A program made the translations under genes and the position numbers. Of a stretch of DNA of 64,000 nucleotides, positions 44,701-54,125 are shown one piece after another. Each line of letters begins with the position of its first letter. Position 1 is the stretch's first letter. The notes beneath the pieces were generated by a model that was not told where the DNA came from, did no database searches, and saw only the letters and a program-made list of their open reading frames with translations. Location: contig NZ_WAGX01000005.1 in assembly GCF_008830185.1 (NCBI RefSeq), positions 248,001-312,000 of the forward strand, read 5' to 3'. Source of the stretch: Candidatus Galacturonatibacter soehngenii. GTDB taxonomy: Bacteria; Bacillota; Clostridia; Lachnospirales; Lachnospiraceae.

Positions 44701-45921
44701 TTATTGACCTCCCAATAATTGCTTTACCAAACTTTGTGCATCGAATACTTCGATATCATCTGGAACATTTTGCCCAGATGTGATATAAGATAAATCCTTT
44801 TGTGAATACATTTTAATATTCAATATATTACCAAGACTAGTTGTCTCATCTAGTTTTGTAAATATTATATTGTAGTCGGTAATTTCATTGTACGTGTCAA
44901 CTATCTTTATTAAATCTTTATATTTAGTTGCTGCACTGACTACCAAATATACTTCTTTTTCAGCTTTCGAATCAAGACAATGAATGAATTCTGAAATATC
45001 ATTTGTTTGTTCTTGGTTCTTATGGGAATGTCCCGCTGTATCAACTAAAATAAAATCATAAGTTCGATATTGCTCTACACATTCCTCTAATTCTTGTGAA
45101 GAATAGATTACTTGAAATGGTACACCCAGTATGTTAGCATAGGTTCTTAATTGCTCAGCTGCCGCAATTCGATAGGTATCGGCTGTAAGCATCACAACCT
45201 TTTTATTTCCATCAACATGAAATTTGGAAGCAATCTTTGCAATGGTAGTTGTCTTTCCCACACCAGTTGGTCCAATAAAAAATACAACTTTTGGCTTCTT
45301 TTTTGTTTCACTGATAATTTTTGCCTGGCCAAGTTTTAATATCATTCTTTGATAGATATTCCCTAAAATATGATCGATTGTTAAATCCTTATTCTTAATT
45401 AGTTCAATCTCACGAATAAATTGATTGATATATTTTTCATCTACTTCCATATCAAGTAACGTTTTATAGATTAACTGTGCAAATACAGCAGTCTCACTTT
45501 TTTCACTTTCAGGATTGTTCACCACCTCTTGTTCCATAGATGGTTTTGAATCTATTTGCTTTTCTAATAAATTTTGTAAATTGGAAAGTTTTTTTTCAAT
45601 TTCCGATGTATGTTCCAAATCTTTTTTTTCAACTTTTTCTTTCGTATTCAATTCAGAAATATTAATTTTTTCATCTACAATAGAATTAAAACTGCCTTTT
45701 AACTCAGCAGCTTTTATTCCTTGTTCCTCTATTTTTTTATTTTCAACTTTTGTTTCTTCTAATGCAACCGTAACCTCCACAGATGTTGGTTTAAATAGCT
45801 TAAAAAGACCTTTTTGCTTAATTGTTTTTACGTTTAAAACAACCGCATCTTTACCAAGTTCTTCTTTTGCTTGAAGTACTGCCTCCATTTCAGTTGCACC
45901 TTGGAATTTTTTTATAATCAC
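44701..45921 (-). CDS. flhF: Signal-recognition-type GTPase FlhF
   Basis: FlhF is an SRP-GTPase that places flagella at the pole or in a pattern. The 406 residues comprise an N-terminal basic domain (MIIKKFQGATEMEAVLQA), a variable charged region (about 60-170), an N domain and the NG GTPase with GPTGVGKTTTIAKIA, DTYRIAAAEQLR, DTAGHSH and FTKLDET. The start is GTG 45921, whose G is shared with the stop of the upstream chimeric ORF, so the two are translationally coupled. Confidence 0.94.
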   Translation of the reverse strand: MIIKKFQGATEMEAVLQAKEELGKDAVVLNVKTIKQKGLFKLFKPTSVEVTVALEETKVENKKIEEQGIKAAELKGSFNSIVDEKINISELNTKEKVEKKDLEHTSEIEKKLSNLQNLLEKQIDSKPSMEQEVVNNPESEKSETAVFAQLIYKTLLDMEVDEKYINQFIREIELIKNKDLTIDHILGNIYQRMILKLGQAKIISETKKKPKVVFFIGPTGVGKTTTIAKIASKFHVDGNKKVVMLTADTYRIAAAEQLRTYANILGVPFQVIYSSQELEECVEQYRTYDFILVDTAGHSHKNQEQTNDISEFIHCLDSKAEKEVYLVVSAATKYKDLIKIVDTYNEITDYNIIFTKLDETTSLGNILNIKMYSQKDLSYITSGQNVPDDIEVFDAQSLVKQLLGGQ

Positions 45922-47789
45922 TAAATTGTCACCATCCCTACTGACTGCAATTCTATATTAGACTCTATTTCATTATATGATACTACAACCAAATCCTTAA
46001 AGTAATCTTGTGTAAGTTTTTTAAAATACATTCTGACAATAGGAGAGGTTATAATAATAGCACTCTTTCCAAGATTTTGTAGCTTATTTACTTCTTCTTC
46101 AACGGAAGCAATAATTGTCTTCGTTTTTTCTGGGTCTAGTGTTAAAAAAGCACCTTGTTCCGTCTGCTTTACCGCTCCCATAATATCCTGTTCTATTTTA
46201 GGGTCCAATGTAATAACACTTGTTGCCTCTCCCTGTTCAAAATACTTAGCAGAGATAGATCTCTTTAAGCTTTGGCGCGCATATTCTGTTAGTATATCTG
46301 GATCTCTCGTTGTTGCTGCATAATCTGCTAGCGTTTCACAAATCGTAAGCAAATCACGAATTGAAATTCCTTCTCTTAATAAATTTTGCAATACTTTTTG
46401 AATTTCACCAATTCCTAACTGTTTTGGAACCAGTTCGTCAATAAGAGTTGTGTTATTCTCTTTAATATTGTTAATAAGATTTGAAACATCTTGTCTTGTA
46501 AGAAGCTCATCTATATGATTACGTATTACTTCTGTCAAATGTGTTGCTATAATGGAAGGCGGATCAACAACCGTATATCCCATACTCTCAGCACGTTCTC
46601 TTTGATTTTCTGTAATCCATATAGCAGGTAAATGAAAAGATGGTTCAAAGGTTGGAATACCTGTGATTTCTTCCTCTACATATCCTGGATTCATAGCCAT
46701 ATAATGATCAAAAAGGATTTCTCCTTCGCTTACCTGTACACCTTTTATTTTAATGATATACTGATTCGGATTTAATTGAATATTATCTCTAAGACGAATT
46801 ATTGGCACCACGGTACCAAGCTCTAATGCAATTTGTCTACGTATCATAACAACACGGTCTAACAAATCTCCCCCTTGGTTGACATCTGCTAAAGGAATAA
46901 TTCCATATCCAAATTCTAACTCAATTGGATCTACATGCAATAAGGATACCACATTTTCAGGTCTTCTAATCTCATCTGCAACTGATTCTCCTGAATCAAC
47001 TTCTTCTTCGATTGCTTCGATTGCAATACTTTTTGACATAGTAAATCCTGAAAGAATAAAAATCAAACCAAGCGCTGCAAACAGTAGTGTATTTAATGGT
47101 GTTACAACACCTAAAAAAATCATTGTTGCACCAACCATTATATAAAGTGCACTTATTTTAATACCTAAATTTAATATAATATCTCCAATATAGGTAAGTG
47201 CCAAATTAAGCGGTATATCGTATAACCGGAGAATAATCTCCTGTTTTGATTTCAAAGTCGAATAAGAAACATAACATATTAATATTATTTTAAGAAAACT
47301 TTTCACTAATTCAAATAGAGACCTAGCCGAAATAATTTTCTTCATACCACTGATTGGATCAAATTTATTTAATTTGGGCTGTAACGGCTTAGATGTTGGT
47401 TTCCACTTTACTTGAACCAAATCGCCTCCCAAACTAATTATAAATCCAACAACAAAAATAGGCGCTAATATTTTCCCCATAATCAAAGCAGTATGATTTA
47501 GAATTTGTACAAAAACCTTTATATCTAACGAATTTTCACTGTAATTTATTAATTCAGGTATAGAATTATAAAATGTATGAAACGATCCAAGAAACTGTGA
47601 TCCGATACTTCCCATCGCTATTTTTAATAATACAAAGAAACCAAGCAAGGAGAAAGCGCTATTGATTTCTTTACTCTTTGCAACTTGACCTTCTTTTCGG
47701 GCATCATTTAACTTTTTAGCCGTAGCAGGTTCTGTTTTTTCTCCGCCTTGTCCATCTTTTGCAAAATATTGAAGATTATACTTTATCAT
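45921..47789 (-). CDS. FlhB-FlhA chimera (in-frame fusion of truncated export proteins)
   Basis: One uninterrupted 622-codon ORF contains parts of two export genes. Residues 1 to about 226 are the FlhB membrane half: GEKTEPATAKKLNDARKEG, DPISGMKKIISARSLFELVK and four hydrophobic segments. From about residue 227 (GVVTPLNTLLF) it becomes FlhA: its last membrane helix, then the whole cytoplasmic domain (GGDLLDRVVMIRRQIALELG, RDNIQLNPNQYIIKIKG). Missing are the FlhB cytosolic autocleavage domain (NPTH) and roughly 280 residues of FlhA, including most of its channel. Normal FlhB is about 350 and FlhA about 690 residues, so some 430 are gone. The ORF still sits between fliR and flhF. Export should fail unless intact copies exist elsewhere or the sequence is misjoined. 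Confidence 0.9.
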   Translation of the reverse strand: MIKYNLQYFAKDGQGGEKTEPATAKKLNDARKEGQVAKSKEINSAFSLLGFFVLLKIAMGSIGSQFLGSFHTFYNSIPELINYSENSLDIKVFVQILNHTALIMGKILAPIFVVGFIISLGGDLVQVKWKPTSKPLQPKLNKFDPISGMKKIISARSLFELVKSFLKIILICYVSYSTLKSKQEIILRLYDIPLNLALTYIGDIILNLGIKISALYIMVGATMIFLGVVTPLNTLLFAALGLIFILSGFTMSKSIAIEAIEEEVDSGESVADEIRRPENVVSLLHVDPIELEFGYGIIPLADVNQGGDLLDRVVMIRRQIALELGTVVPIIRLRDNIQLNPNQYIIKIKGVQVSEGEILFDHYMAMNPGYVEEEITGIPTFEPSFHLPAIWITENQRERAESMGYTVVDPPSIIATHLTEVIRNHIDELLTRQDVSNLINNIKENNTTLIDELVPKQLGIGEIQKVLQNLLREGISIRDLLTICETLADYAATTRDPDILTEYARQSLKRSISAKYFEQGEATSVITLDPKIEQDIMGAVKQTEQGAFLTLDPEKTKTIIASVEEEVNKLQNLGKSAIIITSPIVRMYFKKLTQDYFKDLVVVSYNEIESNIELQSVGMVTI

Positions 47790-47790
47790 A

Positions 47791-48570
47791 TCAATACATT
47801 CCTTGTATCATAGATACTATCATTTTTTTCATTTCCGTAAATACGTAATTTGATACATTATTAAACATACCAATCGTAATTAAAATTGTAATTAAACCTG
47901 CAAAAATTTTAAGCTGTATTCCTACAACAAACATATTCATCTGAGGTGCAACTTTTGCTAAAACCCCCAGAATAATATTCATAGCCAATATTACCGCAAA
48001 TATAGGTAGTACAATGCGAAATCCAATAATCAGATAATCTGCCATATATGTTAAAAAACTATTATACAGATGATTCATGTCAAATTGTACATTCCCCAAT
48101 GGAATTAATTGGTATGCATCTACAACTGCCCTTAGTAAATATCTTGGCATGTCTGAACATACTAAAATAAGCATGAAAAGATAATTATAAAATGTGCCAG
48201 TAATTGAAGTCTGGTCTTTGCTAATTGGGTCTAAAACACTAACCATGGCAAATCCAATTTCCATATCAATGATTCTACCAGCAAAAGCTATGATAGAATA
48301 ACAAATACTAGCCGATAATCCAATCAATAGTCCCGCTATTAATTCCTTAACAACAAGAATAGCATATTCTATAACCGTAGAATATGCCAAAGTCCCTTTG
48401 GGCAGCACAGGAAAAATAACTAAGGCTATAAAAAAAGCTAATCCTGCTCTCATTCTTCTAGGTACATTTGTAATGGAGAAAAATGGTGCAACAAAAATAA
48501 ATGCACTAACTCTTACAAAAATCAATAACAATTGTTCTAAATTCCCTTGTGTAAATTGTATATTAACCAT
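47791..48570 (-). CDS. fliR: Flagellar export protein FliR
   Basis: FliR is part of the FliPQR membrane export pore. The 259-residue protein has about six hydrophobic segments; typical stretches are FIFVAPFFSITNVPRRMRAG and the later LVKELIAGLLIG-like VVKELIAGLLIGLSASI. It is 1 base from the FlhB-FlhA ORF and 4 bases after fliQ. In some Clostridia FliR and FlhB are naturally fused, but here they remain separate. Confidence 0.95.
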   Translation of the reverse strand: MVNIQFTQGNLEQLLLIFVRVSAFIFVAPFFSITNVPRRMRAGLAFFIALVIFPVLPKGTLAYSTVIEYAILVVKELIAGLLIGLSASICYSIIAFAGRIIDMEIGFAMVSVLDPISKDQTSITGTFYNYLFMLILVCSDMPRYLLRAVVDAYQLIPLGNVQFDMNHLYNSFLTYMADYLIIGFRIVLPIFAVILAMNIILGVLAKVAPQMNMFVVGIQLKIFAGLITILITIGMFNNVSNYVFTEMKKMIVSMIQGMY

Positions 48571-48574
48571 ATTA

Positions 48575-48847
48575 CTAACCTACATATAAGCTAAAATTAG
48601 ACCATAAACGAACCATAAATTCCACTATATTATTTAACATCCATGATCCAAATATCATCATTGCTAAAAAAATACAAAGTACTTTAGGTACAAATGTCAA
48701 TGTCTGTTCCTGTATCGATGTTGCAGTTTGGATAATACTAATTATAAGTCCCACAACCAATGAGATAAGAAGTAATGGAGCTGATGTTACAATAATTGTG
48801 TAAATTGTATCTTTTGCTATATCTATAACAATTTCAGGTGTAATCAA
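48575..48847 (-). CDS. fliQ: Flagellar export protein FliQ
   Basis: FliQ is a 90-residue protein with two membrane helices that surrounds the FliP-FliR core. It contains SLVVGLIISIIQTATSIQEQTL and FVPKVLCIFLAM, typical of the family. The start is TTG 48847 with GGAGCG about 9 bases upstream. It lies 20 bases after fliP. Confidence 0.95.
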   Translation of the reverse strand: MITPEIVIDIAKDTIYTIIVTSAPLLLISLVVGLIISIIQTATSIQEQTLTFVPKVLCIFLAMMIFGSWMLNNIVEFMVRLWSNFSLYVG

Positions 48848-48867
48848 TTTTTCTTCGCTCCTTACTA

Positions 48868-49722
48868 TTAATAAAACGTTTTTACCAAGTTACCTATAAT
48901 CAAATTCCAACCGTCCGCCAAAATAAATAATAAAATTTTAAAAGGCATCGAGATTGTTGTTGGTGGTAACATCATCATACCCATCGACATAAGTGTAGAT
49001 GCAACAACCATGTCAATGATAATAAATGGTATATAAATTAAAAATCCCATTATAAATGCTGAACGAAGCTCGCTAATAATAAAACTTGGTATCAAAACAG
49101 AAATAGGTATTTCTTCTTGTTTTTCAATGTTATTAATTTGAGCGATATCAAGGAATAATTGTATGTCCTTAGTCTGAGTTTGTTTAAACATAAACTCTCT
49201 TAATGGTTTTAAGCCAGTTTCTAATGCTTGTTCCTGTGTTATTTGACCTGCATCCAACGGTTTAATAGCCGTATCATTAATTTGAGTAAATATAGGTCCC
49301 ATGATAAATAATGTTAAGAATAAGGATAATCCAACCAAAACCTGATTCGGAGGAGCTGTCTGGGTATTTAATGCATTCCTCGTAAAGTGTAATACAATTA
49401 TAATTCTTGTAAAAGAAGTAAGCATTATCAAAATGGAAGGGGCCAAAGAAATTATCGTTAAGAATAAAAGTATTTTTATATTAGCCGATAACCCGCCTTC
49501 TCCATTATTATTATAATTGATGTTTAATCCACCAACCGTATTACTTGGACTAAGTGTATCCACATTAGAACTGTTAGTGGTTGTTGTATTACCATCTTGT
49601 GTCGTTGTTGTTTGGGAAGTTGCATAAGCAGTGTTTGATGCAAAACTAACCATTAATATAATTCCAAAAAACAATCCTAACAATATACTTATTTTATTTG
49701 TTGTTACTTTTTTTATTGTCAT
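48868..49722 (-). CDS. fliP: Flagellar export protein FliP
   Basis: FliP forms the core of the export pore. A cleavable signal-like N-terminus is followed by a Thr/Asn-rich segment and the conserved SLAPSILIMLTSFTRIIIVL, then APPNQVLVGLSLFLTLFIMGP, SELRSAFIMGFLIYIPFIIID and the C-terminal MLPPTTISMPFKILLFI. Length is 284 residues. ATG 49722 follows AGGTTAATCAA; fliO lies 13 bases upstream. Confidence 0.96.
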   Translation of the reverse strand: MTIKKVTTNKISILLGLFFGIILMVSFASNTAYATSQTTTTQDGNTTTTNSSNVDTLSPSNTVGGLNINYNNNGEGGLSANIKILLFLTIISLAPSILIMLTSFTRIIIVLHFTRNALNTQTAPPNQVLVGLSLFLTLFIMGPIFTQINDTAIKPLDAGQITQEQALETGLKPLREFMFKQTQTKDIQLFLDIAQINNIEKQEEIPISVLIPSFIISELRSAFIMGFLIYIPFIIIDMVVASTLMSMGMMMLPPTTISMPFKILLFILADGWNLIIGNLVKTFY

Positions 49723-49735
49723 TTGATTAACCTGC

Positions 49736-50104
49736 CTACTTCTTGTGTTTTAAATCTTTCATTCTATTTAATATTTCACCAAACGTCTCTTTCGACACCT
49801 CTTCATCCATAGTTAAATTAAGCTGTTGCTCAGTCAACTCTGTTAACATCGAAATATTATCTTTTGCTATAGCAATTACTAAATATTTTTCACCAGTTCT
49901 GATAATCTGTATATACTTATTTGTTGTTATTTTAAATGTTTCTATTACTTCAATATTTTTATTGAAGGATTGCTTCTTTTGTATTTTAGAAATCCATTTT
50001 GTTGTAAAGTAGGATAGTCCCAAAACAATAAGAAATATGATACTAACGGAAATTAATTGCCATATACTTTCAAACCTGGAACTTTGCGAAACTGCTATAT
50101 ACAT
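49736..50104 (-). CDS. fliO: Flagellar biosynthesis protein FliO
   Basis: FliO is a small membrane protein that helps FliP assemble. One N-terminal membrane helix (about residues 13-35) is followed by a small beta domain with YLVIAIAKDNISMLTELT. I start at ATG 50104, with AAGGAAG about 8 bases upstream; an upstream TTG would add 10 residues. The 122-residue length and position before fliP support the call, since sequence conservation of FliO is low. Confidence 0.82.
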   Translation of the reverse strand: MYIAVSQSSRFESIWQLISVSIIFLIVLGLSYFTTKWISKIQKKQSFNKNIEVIETFKITTNKYIQIIRTGEKYLVIAIAKDNISMLTELTEQQLNLTMDEEVSKETFGEILNRMKDLKHKK

Positions 50105-50187
50105 ATTATTTTTCTTCCTTTTTGCTAATAACAATAGAAAGTTAGCAAAGCTACCTTTCTATTATGTTATACTTTTCTAATCCGAAC

Positions 50188-50550
50188 TTAACCAACTACC
50201 TTTTTAACAGCTTCTAGTACTCGATCTGCCTGAAAAGGTTTTACAATAAAGTCCTTTGCACCTGATTGAATTGATTCAATTACCATAGCTTGTTGTCCCA
50301 TCGCAGAACACATAATAACCAAAGCTTTTGGATCACCTGCAACGATTTTCTTTAAAGCTTGAATTCCATCCATCTCTGGCATTGTAATATCCATTAACAC
50401 TAAATCAGGTTTCGTCTCGTTATATTTTTCAACTGCTTTAGCTCCATTTTCTGCTTCACCAATTACATTATAACCATTTTTAGTTAAAATGTCCTTTATC
50501 ATCATTCTCATAAATGCTGCATCATCACAAATCAAAATATTTTTAGCCAT
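50188..50550 (-). CDS. cheY: Chemotaxis response regulator CheY
   Basis: This 120-residue single receiver domain binds the flagellar switch when phosphorylated by CheA. It has the acidic pair in ICDDAAFMR, phospho-Asp in LVLMDITMPEMDG (about residue 54), Ser in MCSAMG and Lys in FIVKPF. ATG 50550. It lies between fliY and fliO, the Bacillus order. Confidence 0.96.
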   Translation of the reverse strand: MAKNILICDDAAFMRMMIKDILTKNGYNVIGEAENGAKAVEKYNETKPDLVLMDITMPEMDGIQALKKIVAGDPKALVIMCSAMGQQAMVIESIQSGAKDFIVKPFQADRVLEAVKKVVG

Positions 50551-50608
50551 ATTTTCAACTCCTATTTTCTAAATATTATAATATTGATTTATATTATTTT
50601 AAATTTCA

Positions 50609-51778
50609 CTATTTAATAATTTCAGTTATTCTCACACCGAAACTCTCTTCAATTACCACTACTTCACCTTTTGCTACATACTTGCCATTCACTAAAACAT
50701 CAATTGGCTCACCTGCGATTTTATTTAATTCAATAATTGTACCAGGTGAAAACTCTAAAATCTCTTGAATTGACTTACTGGTTCGTCCTAATTCTACCGT
50801 TACCTGCAAAGGCACATCCATAATAAGATCAATATTTTCATTCCCACTTACAAAACCAGTATTTGTAAACGGTTGGAATTGTGCAGGTTGAATATTTTGA
50901 GGCGGCGTTTGCATATATGGTTGTTGCATATATGGCTGTTGCTGCATATTTGTCGGTTGCATATATGGCATCTGCATATACGGTTGCTGCATTGATACTC
51001 CCATCCCTTCCATAGTCTGCTGTGGCTGTCCAGTCATCTGTTGTTGTGAAACATCTTGTGCTGGCACCTCATTCGTTGACTTTACTTTAACTTCACTTTC
51101 ACCATGTGTCGCTACAAACTTTTCATAAAGCTCCTTTGCAAATTCCACTGGGTATAGCTGCATGATACTACTATCAACAAGACCTTCGATTTCCATCTTA
51201 AATGCAACCTTTATAAAAGTTCCTGTTAAGAAAGAAGCTATTTCACCTTCGTCAACGGTATCATTTAAATCAACTACTGTAGCGACTGGTGGACTAATAT
51301 CTACTACCTTGTTTAACATGGAAGATAGAGATGTTGCTGAAGAACCCATCATCTGATTCATAGCCTCGCAGATGGCGCTTACATGAAGTTCGCTAATCTC
51401 TTCCTCAACATTTGTACCATCTCCCCCCATCATAAGGTCAGTAATAACCTTTACATCTCTCTCTTTTAATATGAGAATGTTGTTCCCATCTAAACCATCT
51501 TTATATGATATTTGTATGAAAACACATGGTCTGTCATAATCTTGTGCAATATCGTCCCATGTTGCATATGTAACAACTGGAGTTGTGATTGTAACCTTTG
51601 TATTAACAAGTGAAAATAATGTAGTAGCTGCTGTACCCATACTTATATTTGCAATCTCGCCCACAGCATCTTTTTCTGCCTCTGTCAGTAATTCAGCTGA
51701 GTCATTTACACTTTTTGCATCATCCATTGTACCATTTAACAATGCATTAATTTCTTCCTGCGATAACATTCCGTCCAT
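50609..51778 (-). CDS. fliY: Flagellar switch protein and CheY-P phosphatase FliY (FliN type)
   Basis: FliY combines an N-terminal CheY-binding peptide (LSQEEINALL), a CheC-like phosphatase domain with EIANISMGTAATTL and ICEAMNQMMGSS, and a C-terminal FliN-type domain (LQVTVELGRTSKSIQEILEF). Between them, about residues 230-300 form a Met/Gln/Pro/Tyr-rich linker with repeated MQQPYMQ-type units. The FliN end assembles into the switch C-ring. Length is 389 residues, ATG 51778 with AGGAGCAG upstream. Confidence 0.95.
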   Translation of the reverse strand: MDGMLSQEEINALLNGTMDDAKSVNDSAELLTEAEKDAVGEIANISMGTAATTLFSLVNTKVTITTPVVTYATWDDIAQDYDRPCVFIQISYKDGLDGNNILILKERDVKVITDLMMGGDGTNVEEEISELHVSAICEAMNQMMGSSATSLSSMLNKVVDISPPVATVVDLNDTVDEGEIASFLTGTFIKVAFKMEIEGLVDSSIMQLYPVEFAKELYEKFVATHGESEVKVKSTNEVPAQDVSQQQMTGQPQQTMEGMGVSMQQPYMQMPYMQPTNMQQQPYMQQPYMQTPPQNIQPAQFQPFTNTGFVSGNENIDLIMDVPLQVTVELGRTSKSIQEILEFSPGTIIELNKIAGEPIDVLVNGKYVAKGEVVVIEESFGVRITEIIK

Positions 51779-51782
51779 AACT

Positions 51783-52763
51783 TCACTGCTCCTCTCTTAT
51801 TATTGATGTAACTCTCACCGCGTAGGCATCTCCAGATGAACCAGGCAGGGCAGTAAATTTTTTTATATTCCCCACAAACACATCCAACTCTTGATCAACT
51901 TTTGAATCTAACTTTATAATATCTCCAATTTGTAAATTTACAAAATCATTTACTGCAATGGAGCTTGTACCAAGAACAGTACGAACAGGTATATTCGCTC
52001 TACTAATTAAACTTTGTATTATCTCCTCGTAGGATTCCTCATCATCCTTTTGCATTGTAGAATACCAGTATTTTGTATTCAGCTTATCCATTACATCTTC
52101 TAAAGTAATAAACGGTAAACATATATTCATGAGTCCTTCAACATCGCCTATTTTTATGGACAAGGTGACAATGGCAATCATTTCACTTGGCGAAATCACC
52201 TGCGCAAACTGAGGATTGGTTTCTATTCTCTCTAGCCTAGGTTCAATATTGACTACATTTTGCCAAGGCTCTCGTAATAGATTTGTACAAATAATCATAA
52301 TTCTTTCTAATACAGTTAACTCAATCTCTGAAAAATCCCTATTTTTTTCCAATGGCTTTCCGTATCCACCTAGCATACGGTCTATAATTGAATAGCCTAA
52401 ATTGGTAGCAAGTTCTAAAATTATGTTCCCAGCCAATGGCGCAAAATTAACAACCCCTAAAATAACAGGATTTGATAATGCATTGGTGAATTCTGAATAG
52501 GTAACCGCTTCTGAATTCATTACTTCAACCTGTATATTCTTTCTTAAGTAACCTGGTAAATTGGTTGAAAGCAATCTGCCATAATGCTCAAAAATAATTT
52601 CCAATGTTCGCAAATGTTCTTTCGAAAATTTCGACGGTCTGGCAAAGTCATAATTTCTTATTTGTTTTTCAGAGGTTCCGTTAATATCTTCAACATCTAG
52701 TTCACCTGAACTCAATGCATTAAGCAAATTATCAATTTCACTTTGAGATAACACCTCTCCCAT
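51783..52763 (-). CDS. fliM: Flagellar motor switch protein FliM
   Basis: FliM binds CheY-P and links FliG to FliN. It has the N-terminal CheY-binding LSQSEIDNLLNAL, the CheC-like middle domain and a C-terminal FliN-like domain (VDFNLQIGDII-like FVNLQIGDIIKLDSK). I start at ATG 52763, with AGGAGG 8 bases upstream; the reading frame from a GTG nine bases earlier overlaps that site. Length is 326 residues. Confidence 0.96.
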   Translation of the reverse strand: MGEVLSQSEIDNLLNALSSGELDVEDINGTSEKQIRNYDFARPSKFSKEHLRTLEIIFEHYGRLLSTNLPGYLRKNIQVEVMNSEAVTYSEFTNALSNPVILGVVNFAPLAGNIILELATNLGYSIIDRMLGGYGKPLEKNRDFSEIELTVLERIMIICTNLLREPWQNVVNIEPRLERIETNPQFAQVISPSEMIAIVTLSIKIGDVEGLMNICLPFITLEDVMDKLNTKYWYSTMQKDDEESYEEIIQSLISRANIPVRTVLGTSSIAVNDFVNLQIGDIIKLDSKVDQELDVFVGNIKKFTALPGSSGDAYAVRVTSIIREEQ

Positions 52764-52802
52764 ATTACTCACCTCCTGATAGCACTTTCTTTTAGTCTGA
52801 TT

Positions 52803-53318
52803 TTACTGGAAAACAATATCTCTAAAAGCTACTTTTATAATAAAATCCGAATCAAACATTTTAATCATTCTCTGTTTCAATGCTTCTTGCAATGCTTCTC
52901 TGTCTGATTGCGCTTCTTCTAATGTGAAGCTAGAAACAACATCATTTATTTCACTTTTAATCAAACTCTCTTTTTCACTTATTTTTTCACCATAAGTTTT
53001 ATATCCTTCATTTTTTGTATCCATGGAAAGTGTAACAGAAAATACTGCAAAATGGTCTTTTCCATCTCCATCTTTTTTCAAATTAACTGTAAATTTATCC
53101 GCAATATCATACGTTGCAATTTGATCAATTGATATATTCTCTTCTCCATCTGCGCTCTTATTCGCCTCTAATTCTAAATCAAGAACACTGCAAATCTGAG
53201 TAATCAATGCATTTGTCTTCTTTGCCATAGGCACAATACTAAACATCATAATAGTCGTCAATACCAAATTTACTATTACGAACGCTAAAATCAAAATACT
53301 AAAAATATTTTTCTTCAT
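52803..53318 (-). CDS. fliL: Flagellar basal body protein FliL
   Basis: FliL is a single-pass protein that supports the stator. An N-terminal membrane helix (about residues 6-28) is followed by the FliL domain (FTVNLKKDGDGKDHFAVFSVTL) and the C-terminal IIKVAFRDIVFQ. I start at ATG 53318 with AAGGAGT 6 bases upstream; a GTG one codon earlier is less likely. It is 12 bases after motB. Confidence 0.93.
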   Translation of the reverse strand: MKKNIFSILILAFVIVNLVLTTIMMFSIVPMAKKTNALITQICSVLDLELEANKSADGEENISIDQIATYDIADKFTVNLKKDGDGKDHFAVFSVTLSMDTKNEGYKTYGEKISEKESLIKSEINDVVSSFTLEEAQSDREALQEALKQRMIKMFDSDFIIKVAFRDIVFQ

Positions 53319-53330
53319 CACTTTACTCCT

Positions 53331-54125
53331 TTAATAGTCATTGTAAGAATTATATATCTTAACCTCAACTCGTCTATTACGCGCCCGGCCTTCTGTTGTC
53401 GAGTTATCTGCAACAGGCACATATTCCCCACGTCCTGAAGACTTTAATCGAATTGGGTTAATTCCTTTATCTATGTAATATTCCAATACAGCTAACGCTC
53501 TGGCTGTAGACAACTCATTATTATTCTTGAACTTATAATTAGATATTGGAACATTATCTGTATGTCCTTCTATTTCTACCAAACGCTCGGAGTATTTTTC
53601 AATTATGATTCCTATTTTATCCATTAGTGACAAAGAATCTTCTTTTATCTTAGCACTTCCAGAATCAAATAAAAACGCACCATTTAACGTTAGAAGTACA
53701 TAGTGTGAATTAAAATCAACTTCAACGTATTCACTAATTCCACTATTTTCAATTATTTGCTCAATTTCTTCTGCCATCTTTTCTGATTCATTTAAAGCTT
53801 GTGCTTCGTATTCTGACTTCTCATCTAATTCTATATCACCTTCGTCATTTTTACCCATAGATGTAAAGTATTGATCCAAGTCAGTTAACTGACTTATTCC
53901 ACTTGAAATAAGTACACCTTCACCAATTGCACTCCCTCCACCTGATAGAATGCTAAAACTGCTTGCTAACGAAGCGGCTACTTGCTCATACTTTTCAGCA
54001 TCTACATTAGACATTGAAAAGAGCAATACAAAGAAACATAGGAGCAAATTCATTAAATCACTAAATGTTGCCGTCCAAGCAGGTGCTCCAGGTGCTGGCG
54101 CATCTTCTTGTTTCTTTCTAGCCAT
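53331..54125 (-). CDS. motB: Stator protein MotB
   Basis: MotB anchors the stator to peptidoglycan. The 264 residues include one membrane helix with the proton-binding Asp 23 in TATFSDLMNLLL, a helical plug/linker, and a C-terminal OmpA-like domain with IEGHTDNVPI, GRGEYVPVADN and RARNRRVEVKI. It overlaps the motA stop by 1 base. Confidence 0.96.
   Translation of the reverse strand: MARKKQEDAPAPGAPAWTATFSDLMNLLLCFFVLLFSMSNVDAEKYEQVAASLASSFSILSGGGSAIGEGVLISSGISQLTDLDQYFTSMGKNDEGDIELDEKSEYEAQALNESEKMAEEIEQIIENSGISEYVEVDFNSHYVLLTLNGAFLFDSGSAKIKEDSLSLMDKIGIIIEKYSERLVEIEGHTDNVPISNYKFKNNNELSTARALAVLEYYIDKGINPIRLKSSGRGEYVPVADNSTTEGRARNRRVEVKIYNSYNDY

Noticed and set aside
45921-47789. Treating the chimeric ORF as a plain FlhA or FlhB gene, or as a frameshifted pair
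   Set aside because: Both halves read in one frame without any stop, and missing segments are not present in other frames nearby, so deletion or misjoin fits better than a frameshift.
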